A DNA stretch of 17,820 nt from an uncultured Sulfurimonas sp. (GTDB lineage Bacteria; Campylobacterota; Campylobacteria; Campylobacterales; Sulfurimonadaceae): contig CALDOC010000378.1 of assembly GCA_937914675.1 (NCBI GenBank), positions 1-17,820 on the forward strand. Direction: 5' to 3'. The translations under genes and the position numbers were made by a program. The notes under the pieces were generated by a model that was not told where the DNA came from, did no database searches, and saw nothing but the letters and a program-made list of their open reading frames with translations. Below are positions 1-8,484 of this stretch, piece by piece. Numbering within the stretch: position 1 is the stretch's first letter; every line of letters starts with the position of its first letter.

Positions 1-840
1 GCGTTTCTCATTAGAGACGAATCAAGAATTACGATAGCTGGAGCGGAGTACTCAAACGCTCAGTATTTACTCAACTACGTCATTGCCGCTTATCGAGTTG
101 TCGACGACGATAATAGAAATAACGTCAGAGACGGTGGGGTTATGGTTGGCGCGAATTTACCACTCTACAAAGCGGGCTACTATGAGACTGTGGTAGGAGC
201 TAGTTACTACCAAGATTATGACGCGCGTGAGCGTGAACCGATAAGCGCGACGTTAACTTTTTCAAGATCTGAGGCTTATGGAGTGAGTATGTACGCAAAC
301 TATTTAAACTTCTTAGAACTTTATGGAGTCTCTGAAAGAAGCGATAAAATTTATGGCGTAGAGTACAAGTTTAAACATGATTTGCCAAGTGAGTTTTATG
401 TTGGTTTTGGAGCGAAATATTCTAAAACGGATAGCGATACGTACGTGGGAGCGAGGGGAGTGAAACTAAGCAACGTCTCTTATCAACAAGACATGGATCC
501 CTCAACTATAAACATGCCGAGCTTGGATGGTTCCGCTTATATAAAAAACGCTGGCTATGGCGAAGTGAATCTTGCAAAAGTATTTAATTTTTCAAGTTAT
601 TTCTTTACTTTTCCTCTCTCTTTGCAAAGAGAGTCTTTATACGCCAAGTATCGTTATTATGATATTAAAAGTTTTTCAAACAGTAAATTTGACGCCAATG
701 AAGTGACGGTTGGAACAACTCTCTCAACTGTGCTTTTAAATTCATTCGTTTTACCAATTAGCTTCGAATACATTTATAACGACGCCATTTTTATAGAAAA
801 TAAAAACAGCTTTCGATTGATATTGGGCGCCACTTTTTAG
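1..840 (+). CDS. Outer-membrane beta-barrel protein, C-terminal part (5' truncated by window)
   Basis: The frame is open from base 1 to the TAG at 838-840, giving 279 visible residues. The first in-frame ATG (142) is inside the protein because the upstream codons are open and of the same character, so the gene starts before the window. The sequence alternates short polar turns with aromatic- and Gly-rich strands (many Tyr and Phe, no long hydrophobic helix) and ends in a terminal Phe after a beta-like strand. That is the usual C-terminal signal of proteins inserted by the BAM machinery. I infer an outer-membrane barrel or the barrel domain of a larger surface protein; the exact family is not recognised. 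Its stop lies only 2 bases from the convergent stop of lolA, with no obvious terminator between them. Confidence 0.6.
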   Translation, partial: AFLIRDESRITIAGAEYSNAQYLLNYVIAAYRVVDDDNRNNVRDGGVMVGANLPLYKAGYYETVVGASYYQDYDAREREPISATLTFSRSEAYGVSMYANYLNFLELYGVSERSDKIYGVEYKFKHDLPSEFYVGFGAKYSKTDSDTYVGARGVKLSNVSYQQDMDPSTINMPSLDGSAYIKNAGYGEVNLAKVFNFSSYFFTFPLSLQRESLYAKYRYYDIKSFSNSKFDANEVTVGTTLSTVLLNSFVLPISFEYIYNDAIFIENKNSFRLILGATF

Positions 841-842
841 AT

Positions 843-1358
843 TTATTCATCTATGATATCGTAGTTTTTTGGAATTAACGGAGTGAAAATCTCTTTTGAA
901 ATTTCTATGTTTTGAAATTGATTTTTAAACGTTATTTCTACCGTATTGCCAAATTCATCTATGTACGAAATGGAATCAATCAAATCATCTTTAATTCTAA
1001 TCGTATATTTTGAATCGTTTAAAAAAGTAACGTAACTATTTTCTGAGATTTTTTTTGCATATTTAATCATTCTGAAAAAATCAAAATCCGAAGACAAATT
1101 CCGTATAAGAACTTGTTCTATCTCTGGTTCTATGATTGTGATTTTATTTGGAGTAATGTATATGCTTTTTTCTATGGGCGTCATATATTGCCATAAAGCG
1201 TATTTTGGATTTGTTGCCTGAATATGTCCATCATAGAGAAGTTGTTTTCCCTTGTCGTCAGTCACAACCTGTTTAAAATCGGCCTTAAAAGATTTAACGT
1301 CAATTAAAGCGGCGACGCTTAAGTTAAATAATATTTGTAACAATATTATGTATTTCAT
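843..1358 (-). CDS. lolA: Outer-membrane lipoprotein carrier protein LolA
   Basis: The 171-residue protein has a short hydrophobic N-terminal signal (about residues 1-17) without a lipobox Cys, so it should be a soluble periplasmic protein. The region after the signal fits LolA: a KSFKADFKQ segment at the start of the mature part, a 'G.I.A.NPKYALWQY' segment (about 44-58), then 'ITIIEPEIEQV' and a C-terminal half of beta strands. LolA takes lipoproteins released from the inner membrane by the Lol ABC transporter and carries them across the periplasm. Family members are usually about 180-200 aa, so this is a compact form. The start is supported by an AAAGGAA Shine-Dalgarno about 5 bases upstream. 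The gene is divergent from secA, and a LolC/E-type permease lies just beyond secA, which supports the call. The same neighbourhood is remembered from Helicobacter. Confidence 0.85.
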   Translation of the reverse strand: MKYIILLQILFNLSVAALIDVKSFKADFKQVVTDDKGKQLLYDGHIQATNPKYALWQYMTPIEKSIYITPNKITIIEPEIEQVLIRNLSSDFDFFRMIKYAKKISENSYVTFLNDSKYTIRIKDDLIDSISYIDEFGNTVEITFKNQFQNIEISKEIFTPLIPKNYDIIDE

Positions 1359-1385
1359 TGAATTCCTTTGGTATATAAAAGAATT

Positions 1386-1391
1386 ATTATA
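1386..1391 (-). promoter_or_regulatory. Candidate extended -10 promoter for lolA
   Basis: Read on the minus strand the sequence is TG-A-TATAAT, a perfect extended -10 box (TGnTATAAT). It lies 27 bases before the lolA start, leaving a short leader that contains the Shine-Dalgarno. No good -35 box is visible, which is common in Campylobacterota. This is a pattern match only. Confidence 0.5.
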
Positions 1392-1479
1392 TCAAACGCT
1401 TTGTTTACATATTAAGTAATATTATACATATGAAATAATCATTTTTAGATTTTTATACTTTCTATAATAATTAATGCGC

Positions 1480-1485
1480 TAAAAT
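1480..1485 (+). promoter_or_regulatory. Candidate -10 box for secA
   Basis: TAAAAT preceded by TGCGC and a T-rich upstream stretch lies 59 bases before the preferred secA start. The AT-rich lolA-secA spacer must contain both divergent promoters, and this is the best plus-strand candidate. No convincing -35 box is present. Confidence 0.35.
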
Positions 1486-1505
1486 GATACTAATTTCAAT
1501 GTTCA

Positions 1506-1526
1506 TTATATAGTAAATTATATAGT
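1506..1526 (+). repeat. Tandem 9-bp direct repeat in the secA leader
   Basis: TTATATAGT occurs at 1506-1514 and again at 1518-1526, a period of 12 bases, immediately upstream of the secA ribosome binding site. It lies downstream of the candidate -10 box and so would be in the 5' untranslated leader. Function is unknown; it may simply be AT-rich sequence. Confidence 0.6.
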
Positions 1527-1544
1527 GGCTTATTAAGGTTTATG

Positions 1545-4124
1545 ATGCTAGAGTCATTTATGGGTAAGGTTTTTGGTACTTCCAATGATCGTGAATTAAA
1601 AAAGTACGCAACAAGAGTTGGTAATATAAATAATTTAGAAAAAAAGTATGAAGTTTTAAGCGATGATGATTTAAAATCTGAGTTTTTAGCCCTCAAAAAT
1701 AGCGTTTTAAATAAAGAAAAAACTTTAACGGACGTTTTAGAAGATTCTTTTGCCATTACGAGAGAAGCTAGCAAAAGAGTTTTGAACATGAGGCATTTTG
1801 ACGTTCAGCTTATTGGAGGAATGGTTCTCCATGAGGGACGCATAGCGGAGATGAAAACGGGCGAGGGCAAAACGCTTGTGGCGACCTTAGCCATTGTTTT
1901 AAACGCGATAGAGGGCAAGGGCGTTCATTTGGTTACCGTGAATGATTATCTCGCGTCGCGCGACGCTTCGGAGATGGGTCTTCTTTATGAGTTTTTAGGT
2001 TTTAGCGTTGGTACGATTTTGGAAAGCACAAATACGCCAGAAGCTAAAAGAGCCGCTTATAACGCCGACATTACTTATGGAACGAATAATGAATTTGGTT
2101 TTGATTATTTAAGGGACAACATGAGCTACTCTCTTGATCAAATGGCTCAACGCAGACATAATTTTGTTATCGTTGATGAAGTCGACTCTATTTTGATAGA
2201 TGAAGCTAGAACGCCTTTGATTATTTCTGGACCTACCAATAGAACCATGCAAGATTACGCCGACGCCAATTTGATTGCGTTAAGTCTTGTCAAAGATGAA
2301 CATTTCACAGTTGATGAAAAAGATAAAGTTGTTTTAATCACGGAAGAGGGCATAACAAAAGCCGAAGAATTATTCAAGGTTGAAAACTTATACAGCGCCG
2401 AGAACTCTTCTCTTCCACACGCCCTTGATCAAGCCTTAAAAGCAAATTATCTATTTGAAAAAGACGTTGATTACGTGGTCAACAATCGTGAAGTCGTCAT
2501 TGTTGACGAGTTTACAGGAAGATTGAGCGAAGGCAGACGTTATTCAGAGGGCTTGCATCAAGCCTTAGAAGCTAAAGAAGGCGTTGAGATTAAAGAAGAG
2601 ACGCAAACTCTTGCGGACATAACGTTTCAAAACTATTTTAGAATGTATGACAAATTAGCCGGCATGACGGGAACGGCAGAAACGGAAGCGGCTGAATTTT
2701 CTCAAATTTACACTCTTGACGTTGTTTCAATTCCAACGAATATTCCAATCACCAGAGCGGATTTAAATGATTTAATCTATAAAACGGAAAATGAAAAGTT
2801 TTCCGCCGTTATTGATACGATTAAAAAATTAAGTAAAACGGGGCAGCCAATTCTTATTGGCACCGCTTCAATTGAAAAATCTGAACTTCTGCATGAAGTA
2901 TTGAAAAAAAGTAAAATAGCTCATACTGTTTTAAACGCTAAAAATCATGCGCAAGAGGGGGAGATTATTAAGTCCGCTGGAGCTAAAGGCGCTGTAACAA
3001 TCGCGACAAACATGGCTGGTCGCGGCGTTGACATTAAAGTGAATGAGGAAGTTAAGGCTCTTGGAGGTCTTTACATTATCGGCACCGAGAGACATGAGAA
3101 TCGTCGCATCGACAATCAGCTTCGCGGTCGTTCAGGTCGTCAAGGCGATGCAGGCACGACGCAATTTTACCTCTCTTTAGAAGATAATTTACTTCGCATT
3201 TTTGGAAGCGACAAGATTAAGTCCATCATGGAGAGATTAGGCGTCGAAGATGGCGAATACATAGAATCTCAAATGGTTACTCGCGCAGTTGAAAAAGCGC
3301 AGAAAAAAGTTGAAAACATGCACTATGAAGGTCGTAAACAGATTGTTGAATACGATGACGTGGCAAATGAACAGAGAAAAATCGTTTACAAATTTAGAAA
3401 TCAACTTCTCTCTAAAGAGTTTGACATTGGAGCCAAAATTGATGACGTGAGACATGAATATATAACGCATGTATTCCAAAAAGCCGATATATTCGATGGT
3501 GGCGACAGGGAGGATTTTAATCTTGGCAAACTTCAAGATCTGCTAAAAGAGGAGATGAATTTCACCTTAAAATTAGAACCACTTGATAACTTGGAATATG
3601 AAGAGTTGATTAAAAAAGTCAATGAAATTCTCAAAGAGTCTTATGACTCTAAAATGGGCGTTCTTGAAGACGACGTTAAAGTGGAAATAGAAAAAGAGTT
3701 CTATCTCAAAGAGTTGGATAGCGCATGGAGGGAACATCTTTACTCTATGGACAACATGAAAACAGGTATAAGACTCCGCGCGTACAACCAAAAAGATCCT
3801 TTAGTAGAGTATAAAAAAGAGAGCTTTAATCTTTTTAGAGAGCTGATTGACGAGATTAAATTCAACACAATAAAAACCCTTCATATTATTCAATTTAAAG
3901 TAGACAAGGCAGACGAAGAAGCGGCAAAACTAGCGCAGCAATTAAAAGCTAGACAAGAATTGGACGCGGCCGTTATGGAATTTAATCATTCGTATCAAAA
4001 TGAAGATGATAACAAAGTAGATAAAAAAATAGCTAGAAACGACCCTTGTCCATGCGGAAGTGGAAAAAAGTATAAACTTTGTTGTGGTAAAAGTGGTCCT
4101 AAGAAAGGTATCTTTGCTTCTTGA
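1545..4124 (+). CDS. secA: Preprotein translocase ATPase SecA
   Basis: SecA is the ATP-driven motor that pushes unfolded preproteins through SecYEG. The Walker A segment MKTGEGKT lies at residues 103-110 and the DEVD Walker B/DEAD motif at 211-214. The later helicase motifs TNMAGRG and RGRSGRQGD and the central EAAEFSQIY segment are all present. The C-terminus carries a zinc-binding CPCGSGKKYKLCC motif with Cys 835, 837, 846 and 847, the SecB/lipid-interacting tail. At 859 aa the protein is full length and intact. There are two adjacent ATGs at 1542 and 1545. I chose 1545 because the AAGG at 1535-1538 is then 6 bases away rather than 3, and the resulting N-terminus (MLESFMGKVFGT) matches the usual SecA start spacing. 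The stop overlaps the start of the lolC-type gene, suggesting co-transcription of export and lipoprotein-release functions. Confidence 0.97.
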   Translation: MLESFMGKVFGTSNDRELKKYATRVGNINNLEKKYEVLSDDDLKSEFLALKNSVLNKEKTLTDVLEDSFAITREASKRVLNMRHFDVQLIGGMVLHEGRIAEMKTGEGKTLVATLAIVLNAIEGKGVHLVTVNDYLASRDASEMGLLYEFLGFSVGTILESTNTPEAKRAAYNADITYGTNNEFGFDYLRDNMSYSLDQMAQRRHNFVIVDEVDSILIDEARTPLIISGPTNRTMQDYADANLIALSLVKDEHFTVDEKDKVVLITEEGITKAEELFKVENLYSAENSSLPHALDQALKANYLFEKDVDYVVNNREVVIVDEFTGRLSEGRRYSEGLHQALEAKEGVEIKEETQTLADITFQNYFRMYDKLAGMTGTAETEAAEFSQIYTLDVVSIPTNIPITRADLNDLIYKTENEKFSAVIDTIKKLSKTGQPILIGTASIEKSELLHEVLKKSKIAHTVLNAKNHAQEGEIIKSAGAKGAVTIATNMAGRGVDIKVNEEVKALGGLYIIGTERHENRRIDNQLRGRSGRQGDAGTTQFYLSLEDNLLRIFGSDKIKSIMERLGVEDGEYIESQMVTRAVEKAQKKVENMHYEGRKQIVEYDDVANEQRKIVYKFRNQLLSKEFDIGAKIDDVRHEYITHVFQKADIFDGGDREDFNLGKLQDLLKEEMNFTLKLEPLDNLEYEELIKKVNEILKESYDSKMGVLEDDVKVEIEKEFYLKELDSAWREHLYSMDNMKTGIRLRAYNQKDPLVEYKKESFNLFRELIDEIKFNTIKTLHIIQFKVDKADEEAAKLAQQLKARQELDAAVMEFNHSYQNEDDNKVDKKIARNDPCPCGSGKKYKLCCGKSGPKKGIFAS

Positions 4125-5323
4125 AAACATCTATCGTTAGTTATCTAGTAAAAAGATTTTTAAGATTTGACACTGACCAACCTTTTATTTTTTTATCCGC
4201 TCTCCTTGCTTTTTTAGGAATTACTCTAGGCGTCATGGTTCTCTTAATAGCCATGGCTCTCATGAATGGTTTTGATAAGGAATTTCAAAACAAACTTACC
4301 ATCATGAATTACCCTTTGAGCGTTATTCCAAAGTTTTACGGCACTGTCAATGAAGATTTGTTGATAGATTTAGAGTCAAAATTTCCTGATCTTAAATTTA
4401 GTCCTTACGTTCAATCCTCAATCATGACGCGAAGTGGCAGTAAACTTGAAGGAGGTTATCTTTTTGGCATCAACTTTAAAGACGAAGCGAAGGTCAATAG
4501 CATATTGAAGAAGGCTATCGATAAACAAGAGTTTGATAAATTTGAAGTATTGATTGGTAAAAGCTTGCAAGATGAATTTTCACTTTACAATGGCGATAAG
4601 TTGATGTATATATTTACAAAAGTTGAGCCAGGCGGTTTAACGATGTCCCCTAAGATTAAGCGTTTTAGCGTTAAATCCGTTTTTGATTCAGGACTCTCCG
4701 CATATGACAAAGCTTATAGTTACACTACGCTAAAATCACTTCAAGCGATACTTAATATTCCTTATAATCAGTACGATGGCATACATGTTTTCTCGGATAA
4801 TCCTAGAGATGACATTTTAAAACTTCAAAAGTTTATCCCGATTGGGGCGACCGTAAAAGGTTGGTGGGAAGACAACGTTAACTTTTTTGCCGCCCTTGAG
4901 ATGGAAAAAGCGTCTCTTTTTATAGTCTTAATGTTAATCATTTTGATCGCCTCCATAAATATAATCTCTTCGCTTTTAATGACCGTTATGAATAGACGCG
5001 GAGAAATCGCGCTTTTATTGTCTTTGGGGGCGACCACTTCTGAAATTAAAAAAGTCTTCTTGTCTCTTGGCGTAGTTATTGGAATTGGCGGGATTATAGC
5101 GGGCGTCATACTAGGAATGAGTGGTATATGGGTGCTGGGAACTTTCGACATAATTTCTCTGCCAAAAGACGTATATCCTACGTCAACTTTACCTTTAGAT
5201 TTATCTTTGCAGGATTTCATGTTGATCGTTTCTGGAGCGTTTGTCATCGTGGTGGCGTCATCGTATTATCCAGCGAAAAAAGCTAGCGAAGTGGATATAT
5301 TGACGGTTTTACGAAACGAATAA
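4121..5323 (+). CDS. lolC: LolC/LolE-family ABC transporter permease (lipoprotein release)
   Basis: The 400-aa protein has the four-helix MacB/FtsX-type layout: one helix near the N-terminus (about 22-48), a large periplasmic domain (about 50-260), then helices at about 264-288, 312-340 and 366-385. The N-terminal block 'RFLRFDTDQPFIFLSALLAF', the following MNGFDKEFQNKL and the cytoplasmic 'NRRGEIALLLSLGAT' loop (about 291-305) are LolC/E hallmarks. With an ATPase (LolD, not in this window) it would extract lipoproteins from the inner membrane and hand them to LolA. The start codon is TTG (4121-4123), overlapping the secA TGA as TTGA. No ATG follows before residue 39, which lies inside the first helix, so TTG is the only sensible start. 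A weak AAAGG lies about 12 bases upstream, so expression probably depends on coupling to secA translation. LolC versus LolE cannot be distinguished; a single-permease homodimer is possible. Confidence 0.85.
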   Translation: MKTSIVSYLVKRFLRFDTDQPFIFLSALLAFLGITLGVMVLLIAMALMNGFDKEFQNKLTIMNYPLSVIPKFYGTVNEDLLIDLESKFPDLKFSPYVQSSIMTRSGSKLEGGYLFGINFKDEAKVNSILKKAIDKQEFDKFEVLIGKSLQDEFSLYNGDKLMYIFTKVEPGGLTMSPKIKRFSVKSVFDSGLSAYDKAYSYTTLKSLQAILNIPYNQYDGIHVFSDNPRDDILKLQKFIPIGATVKGWWEDNVNFFAALEMEKASLFIVLMLIILIASINIISSLLMTVMNRRGEIALLLSLGATTSEIKKVFLSLGVVIGIGGIIAGVILGMSGIWVLGTFDIISLPKDVYPTSTLPLDLSLQDFMLIVSGAFVIVVASSYYPAKKASEVDILTVLRNE

Positions 5324-5334
5324 ATATCAAGGTC

Positions 5335-8300
5335 TTATTTACTATCGTTAGTATCTCCAATAACGTTGCTAATGAGTTGAAACGGCAGCAATATGGTTCT
5401 TTTGAGAATATTTAATGGCGCCACTATGATGTCCTTTGCAAGAAGGGACTTCACGTCGGGGTCGGAGAGTTTTCCCGTTACGCTCATATTTGTTGAGATG
5501 CTGTCTCCATCAAAAATAATATAGCCTACCAATGGAATCTTTGAAATATTACTGCCTAAGTCCGTTCTTAAATTAAGAGTCGCTTCTATAGTGTCATTTT
5601 TGATGCTGGCGACGCCTTTACCAAATATATCTATCTCTTTTGAATCGATAACAAAGTCGCTAACGTTGAATAATCCATCTTTTACATTGAATTTCCCATA
5701 AGAGGTTTTAACCTTCAGGCCATTTTTGCTGTAGCCTGGAAGTGAAAAGGTCACAAGAGATGGTATGGTATTTACAAACGCTAAGACATTGTTGAGGACT
5801 TTATAATCAAGCACCGTGGTGTCATTGATGTAAAAGACTCCATTGTAGTCTTCAAGTTTTCCATTGACGGAAAAGTCAAGCGTTCCTCCTTTAAATTTAG
5901 ACAATGAAGATATTTTTTCCATAAATTCATCATTAAAATTACTGCCATAAAGGTGAAACTTGTCATCATTTAATTTTAAACCCGCGGTTCCATTTTTATG
6001 TATGAGTTGCGCGGTTAATATACTATTGACATATTGCAGTTGAATTGTGTCAGAAATTATTTTTCTATTGCTACCGAGGTCAAAATATATATTCTTTGAA
6101 TTTAATATCGTTTTGCTTGTGCCATTCTTGTCCGAAGATATATTTATATCATTAAAAAAATTGCGTATTTGAGGAATATTGATACCACAATCGTGAATGT
6201 AGACGTTTATATCTTCATTGATGGTCATATCAATTTTATTTTGAACGTTAAGATGCATATTCTTATCAATTAATTGGCCACTGATTTTATAGTTTTCAAT
6301 CGGTTTTTCATCCACTATTAAAACTTTATACGGGTAGTTTACATTCGCTTTAAAATTTATGGCTTTTTTATTTATATTTTTGCTGACGCTAATGTCGCCT
6401 TGCGTCATGTTTAAGTCTTGCAAAAATTGAGAATCTTCCGCAAGTTTAGACAAAGAGTTTGCCTTTAGATTCCATCCATCGCCATTGTTTATAAATTTGA
6501 CGTCTAACTCATTGGAAGTTACGGTTGTCGAGTTCTCAGCCAGAATGGTTTCTAGTTTGAGCGTACTTTTGGTAAATATGGTTTTGTCATCTTTTTTAAT
6601 ATTAAGTTTGCTTAAAATAATTTGATTTTCTTTGGTTTTTACATCATAATTAAAATCGAGTTTAGTGGACAACAAATTATCAATGCTTACAAAAGTATCT
6701 TTAATTTTGTAAGCGTCATGGTTAAGTTCGAGGTTGAAGTTTCTAAAATCAATGTCTAAATCATTTACGTTGATCGAAATTTTATTCTTGGACGATATGT
6801 TTAACTTCTTATCATACGTTATATTTATTTGCGTATTGGATTGATTAAGTTTTACATTGGAGTAGGACAACGCCAATACGTCAGTATTAAACGAGGCTGT
6901 TAAATCTTTTAAATTAACGACTCCTTCAATAAAGCCAGCTGAGACGTCTTTTACTTCAAAATAAGTGGTAGGAACTTGTAGCAGGAGACGCTCTAAATCA
7001 AAAGGGATGGAAATAGCGTCAATTTTGAGCGTTATTTCATCTTTTTTCCACATGGATTTTTCTATATGAATCATATCATTCTTTGGTGATATGTCGTAGA
7101 CTATTTTTAAGAGTTTTTGATTTAAAGACGCAATGTCGTTTAGATTTACTGTATCCGCGTTGAAAATCACTTTGCCTTGCGCCGCGCTAGCGTTGTATCT
7201 TAGGTCAACTCTACTTGTTGCAATATTGCCATACTTAGCTAGCATATTATCTATGCTAACGTCATAATTTTTTAGCTTAATTAACGCGTCATATACGTCA
7301 ATATTTAAGCCAAGGTAGTCAAAGTTTGCTTTCTTGGTAAAAAACTCGCCATTTGCCACAATACTAATAGTCTCAAGACCAATGTTTAACGTAAGATTCG
7401 TTGCAACCGTACCACTATTTTGTAAAAATGGTAATTTGATTTTATAAGCGTTTAAAATTTTTAGAGTATCTTTATTGAGCATGCCGTCAAACAAAAGTTG
7501 CAGCGTTAACGTTTCCTCTTTTTTTGTAAAATCAATTTTTATCCAACTCTTGTTTAAATACGTTCCATAAGAGTACGCGTTTTTTGGATATATATAAAAG
7601 ACGCCGTTTTTCAATTCCAGTTCTGTAGTTTTTGCATGAATGGCGTCCAATTTTTTATTGTAAGTATAATTTAAAGAGTGAACGGTCGCTTTTACTTTAA
7701 TATTTTTCAATATTTGATTTGATTTATTGAAATCAATAAATCCTGAAACGTTTTCGACGCTAAGATAATCCATGTCTATTGCGTCTAAAGCCCAAAATTT
7801 CACTTCTTTTGGAAGATTGAGCGTATTGATAAGATAGTTGATACTCTTAATGTTTTTGTTATTCTTTAGTTTATAGATGAGCCGTTCTTCATCGATTGCT
7901 AAAAATAAATTTGCGTTCACGTCGCTATTTACGTCAACGTTAATATTGCCATAAACAACAATGTCTTTAAAATTGAAATACATGTCGCCACTGAGTTGAA
8001 TATTTCTTTTTAAATATTTTAGAGTGGTTATTCGCATATTTAAAAAATTGCGTTTAATGTTCAAAGAGCTTTCTAATTTAAACAAGGGTGATGAAGCCAT
8101 TAAAAAACCATCTTCGCCTTCTCTGTATTTAAAAGAGGCGGAGACATCGTTGAATTTTATTTTTTCAACCGTGACGCTGCTAAATAAGTCGCTTGATCGT
8201 GATAAACTCTTTAGATAATTATCTATATTTTTATATTCAAATTTAGAACTTTTGCTGGAGTTGTTTTTATTGATAGAAATTTCTTGAAGTGAAACGTCTA

Positions 8301-8484
8301 TTTTTTCATTCCATTTTATGTATAATTGCTTGATTTTGATATTTTGGGTTGTTATGGCGTCGATATATAACCCATTTTGAAGAAGTACAAAAGTGGCAGT
8401 GAGCAACAGTAAAATGAAAGTAAAAAAACTAACCATTATAAAGTATGTTGTTGATATAGCGCTAATTATTTTATTATCGTTCAT
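5335..8484 (-). CDS. AsmA/YhdP-like inner-membrane-anchored periplasmic protein (DUF3971 / AsmA-like C-terminal type)
   Basis: The 1049-residue protein has one N-terminal membrane helix (about 11-36) followed by roughly 1000 residues of beta-rich periplasmic sequence made of short repeated strands with many Asn, Asp, Lys and Ile. The C-terminal part has the AsmA-like features: a 'GTLDFSVNGKLEDYNG' segment, 'VKDGLFNVSDFVIDS', 'DIFGKGVASIKNDTIEATL', then 'VTGKLSDPDV' and a final amphipathic stretch. Known relatives (AsmA, TamB, YhdP) are long bridge-like proteins that help move phospholipid to the outer membrane; this role is inferred here. The start at 8484 has AGG-type Shine-Dalgarno sequence (TTTAGG) about 7-10 bases upstream; a later Met at residue 17 has none. 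The 5' end overlaps mltG head-to-head, and the 3' end is 11 bases from the convergent lolC-type stop. The reading frame is intact throughout. Confidence 0.75.
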   Translation of the reverse strand: MNDNKIISAISTTYFIMVSFFTFILLLLTATFVLLQNGLYIDAITTQNIKIKQLYIKWNEKIDVSLQEISINKNNSSKSSKFEYKNIDNYLKSLSRSSDLFSSVTVEKIKFNDVSASFKYREGEDGFLMASSPLFKLESSLNIKRNFLNMRITTLKYLKRNIQLSGDMYFNFKDIVVYGNINVDVNSDVNANLFLAIDEERLIYKLKNNKNIKSINYLINTLNLPKEVKFWALDAIDMDYLSVENVSGFIDFNKSNQILKNIKVKATVHSLNYTYNKKLDAIHAKTTELELKNGVFYIYPKNAYSYGTYLNKSWIKIDFTKKEETLTLQLLFDGMLNKDTLKILNAYKIKLPFLQNSGTVATNLTLNIGLETISIVANGEFFTKKANFDYLGLNIDVYDALIKLKNYDVSIDNMLAKYGNIATSRVDLRYNASAAQGKVIFNADTVNLNDIASLNQKLLKIVYDISPKNDMIHIEKSMWKKDEITLKIDAISIPFDLERLLLQVPTTYFEVKDVSAGFIEGVVNLKDLTASFNTDVLALSYSNVKLNQSNTQINITYDKKLNISSKNKISINVNDLDIDFRNFNLELNHDAYKIKDTFVSIDNLLSTKLDFNYDVKTKENQIILSKLNIKKDDKTIFTKSTLKLETILAENSTTVTSNELDVKFINNGDGWNLKANSLSKLAEDSQFLQDLNMTQGDISVSKNINKKAINFKANVNYPYKVLIVDEKPIENYKISGQLIDKNMHLNVQNKIDMTINEDINVYIHDCGINIPQIRNFFNDINISSDKNGTSKTILNSKNIYFDLGSNRKIISDTIQLQYVNSILTAQLIHKNGTAGLKLNDDKFHLYGSNFNDEFMEKISSLSKFKGGTLDFSVNGKLEDYNGVFYINDTTVLDYKVLNNVLAFVNTIPSLVTFSLPGYSKNGLKVKTSYGKFNVKDGLFNVSDFVIDSKEIDIFGKGVASIKNDTIEATLNLRTDLGSNISKIPLVGYIIFDGDSISTNMSVTGKLSDPDVKSLLAKDIIVAPLNILKRTILLPFQLISNVIGDTNDSK
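8364..8371 (+). promoter_or_regulatory. Possible -10 region for mltG inside the AsmA-like gene
   Basis: TATATAAC lies about 45 bases before the preferred mltG ATG, with TTGGGT (8344-8349) 16 bases upstream of the TATAAC reading. Since mltG is divergent from the gene it overlaps, its promoter has to lie in that gene's coding sequence, and this is the best match seen. Weak evidence. Confidence 0.25.

Noticed and set aside
1496..1789. Minus-strand open frame of 97 codons over the secA start
   Set aside because: It is antisense to a clearly conserved gene and its translation has no recognisable domain; it is a shadow of secA.
5315..5349. Hairpin at the convergent lolC-type / AsmA-like junction as a bidirectional terminator
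   Set aside because: The arms (AACGA-A-TAAATA and TATTTA-CTA-TCGTT) pair imperfectly and are A/T-rich, with no clear T tract; too weak to annotate.
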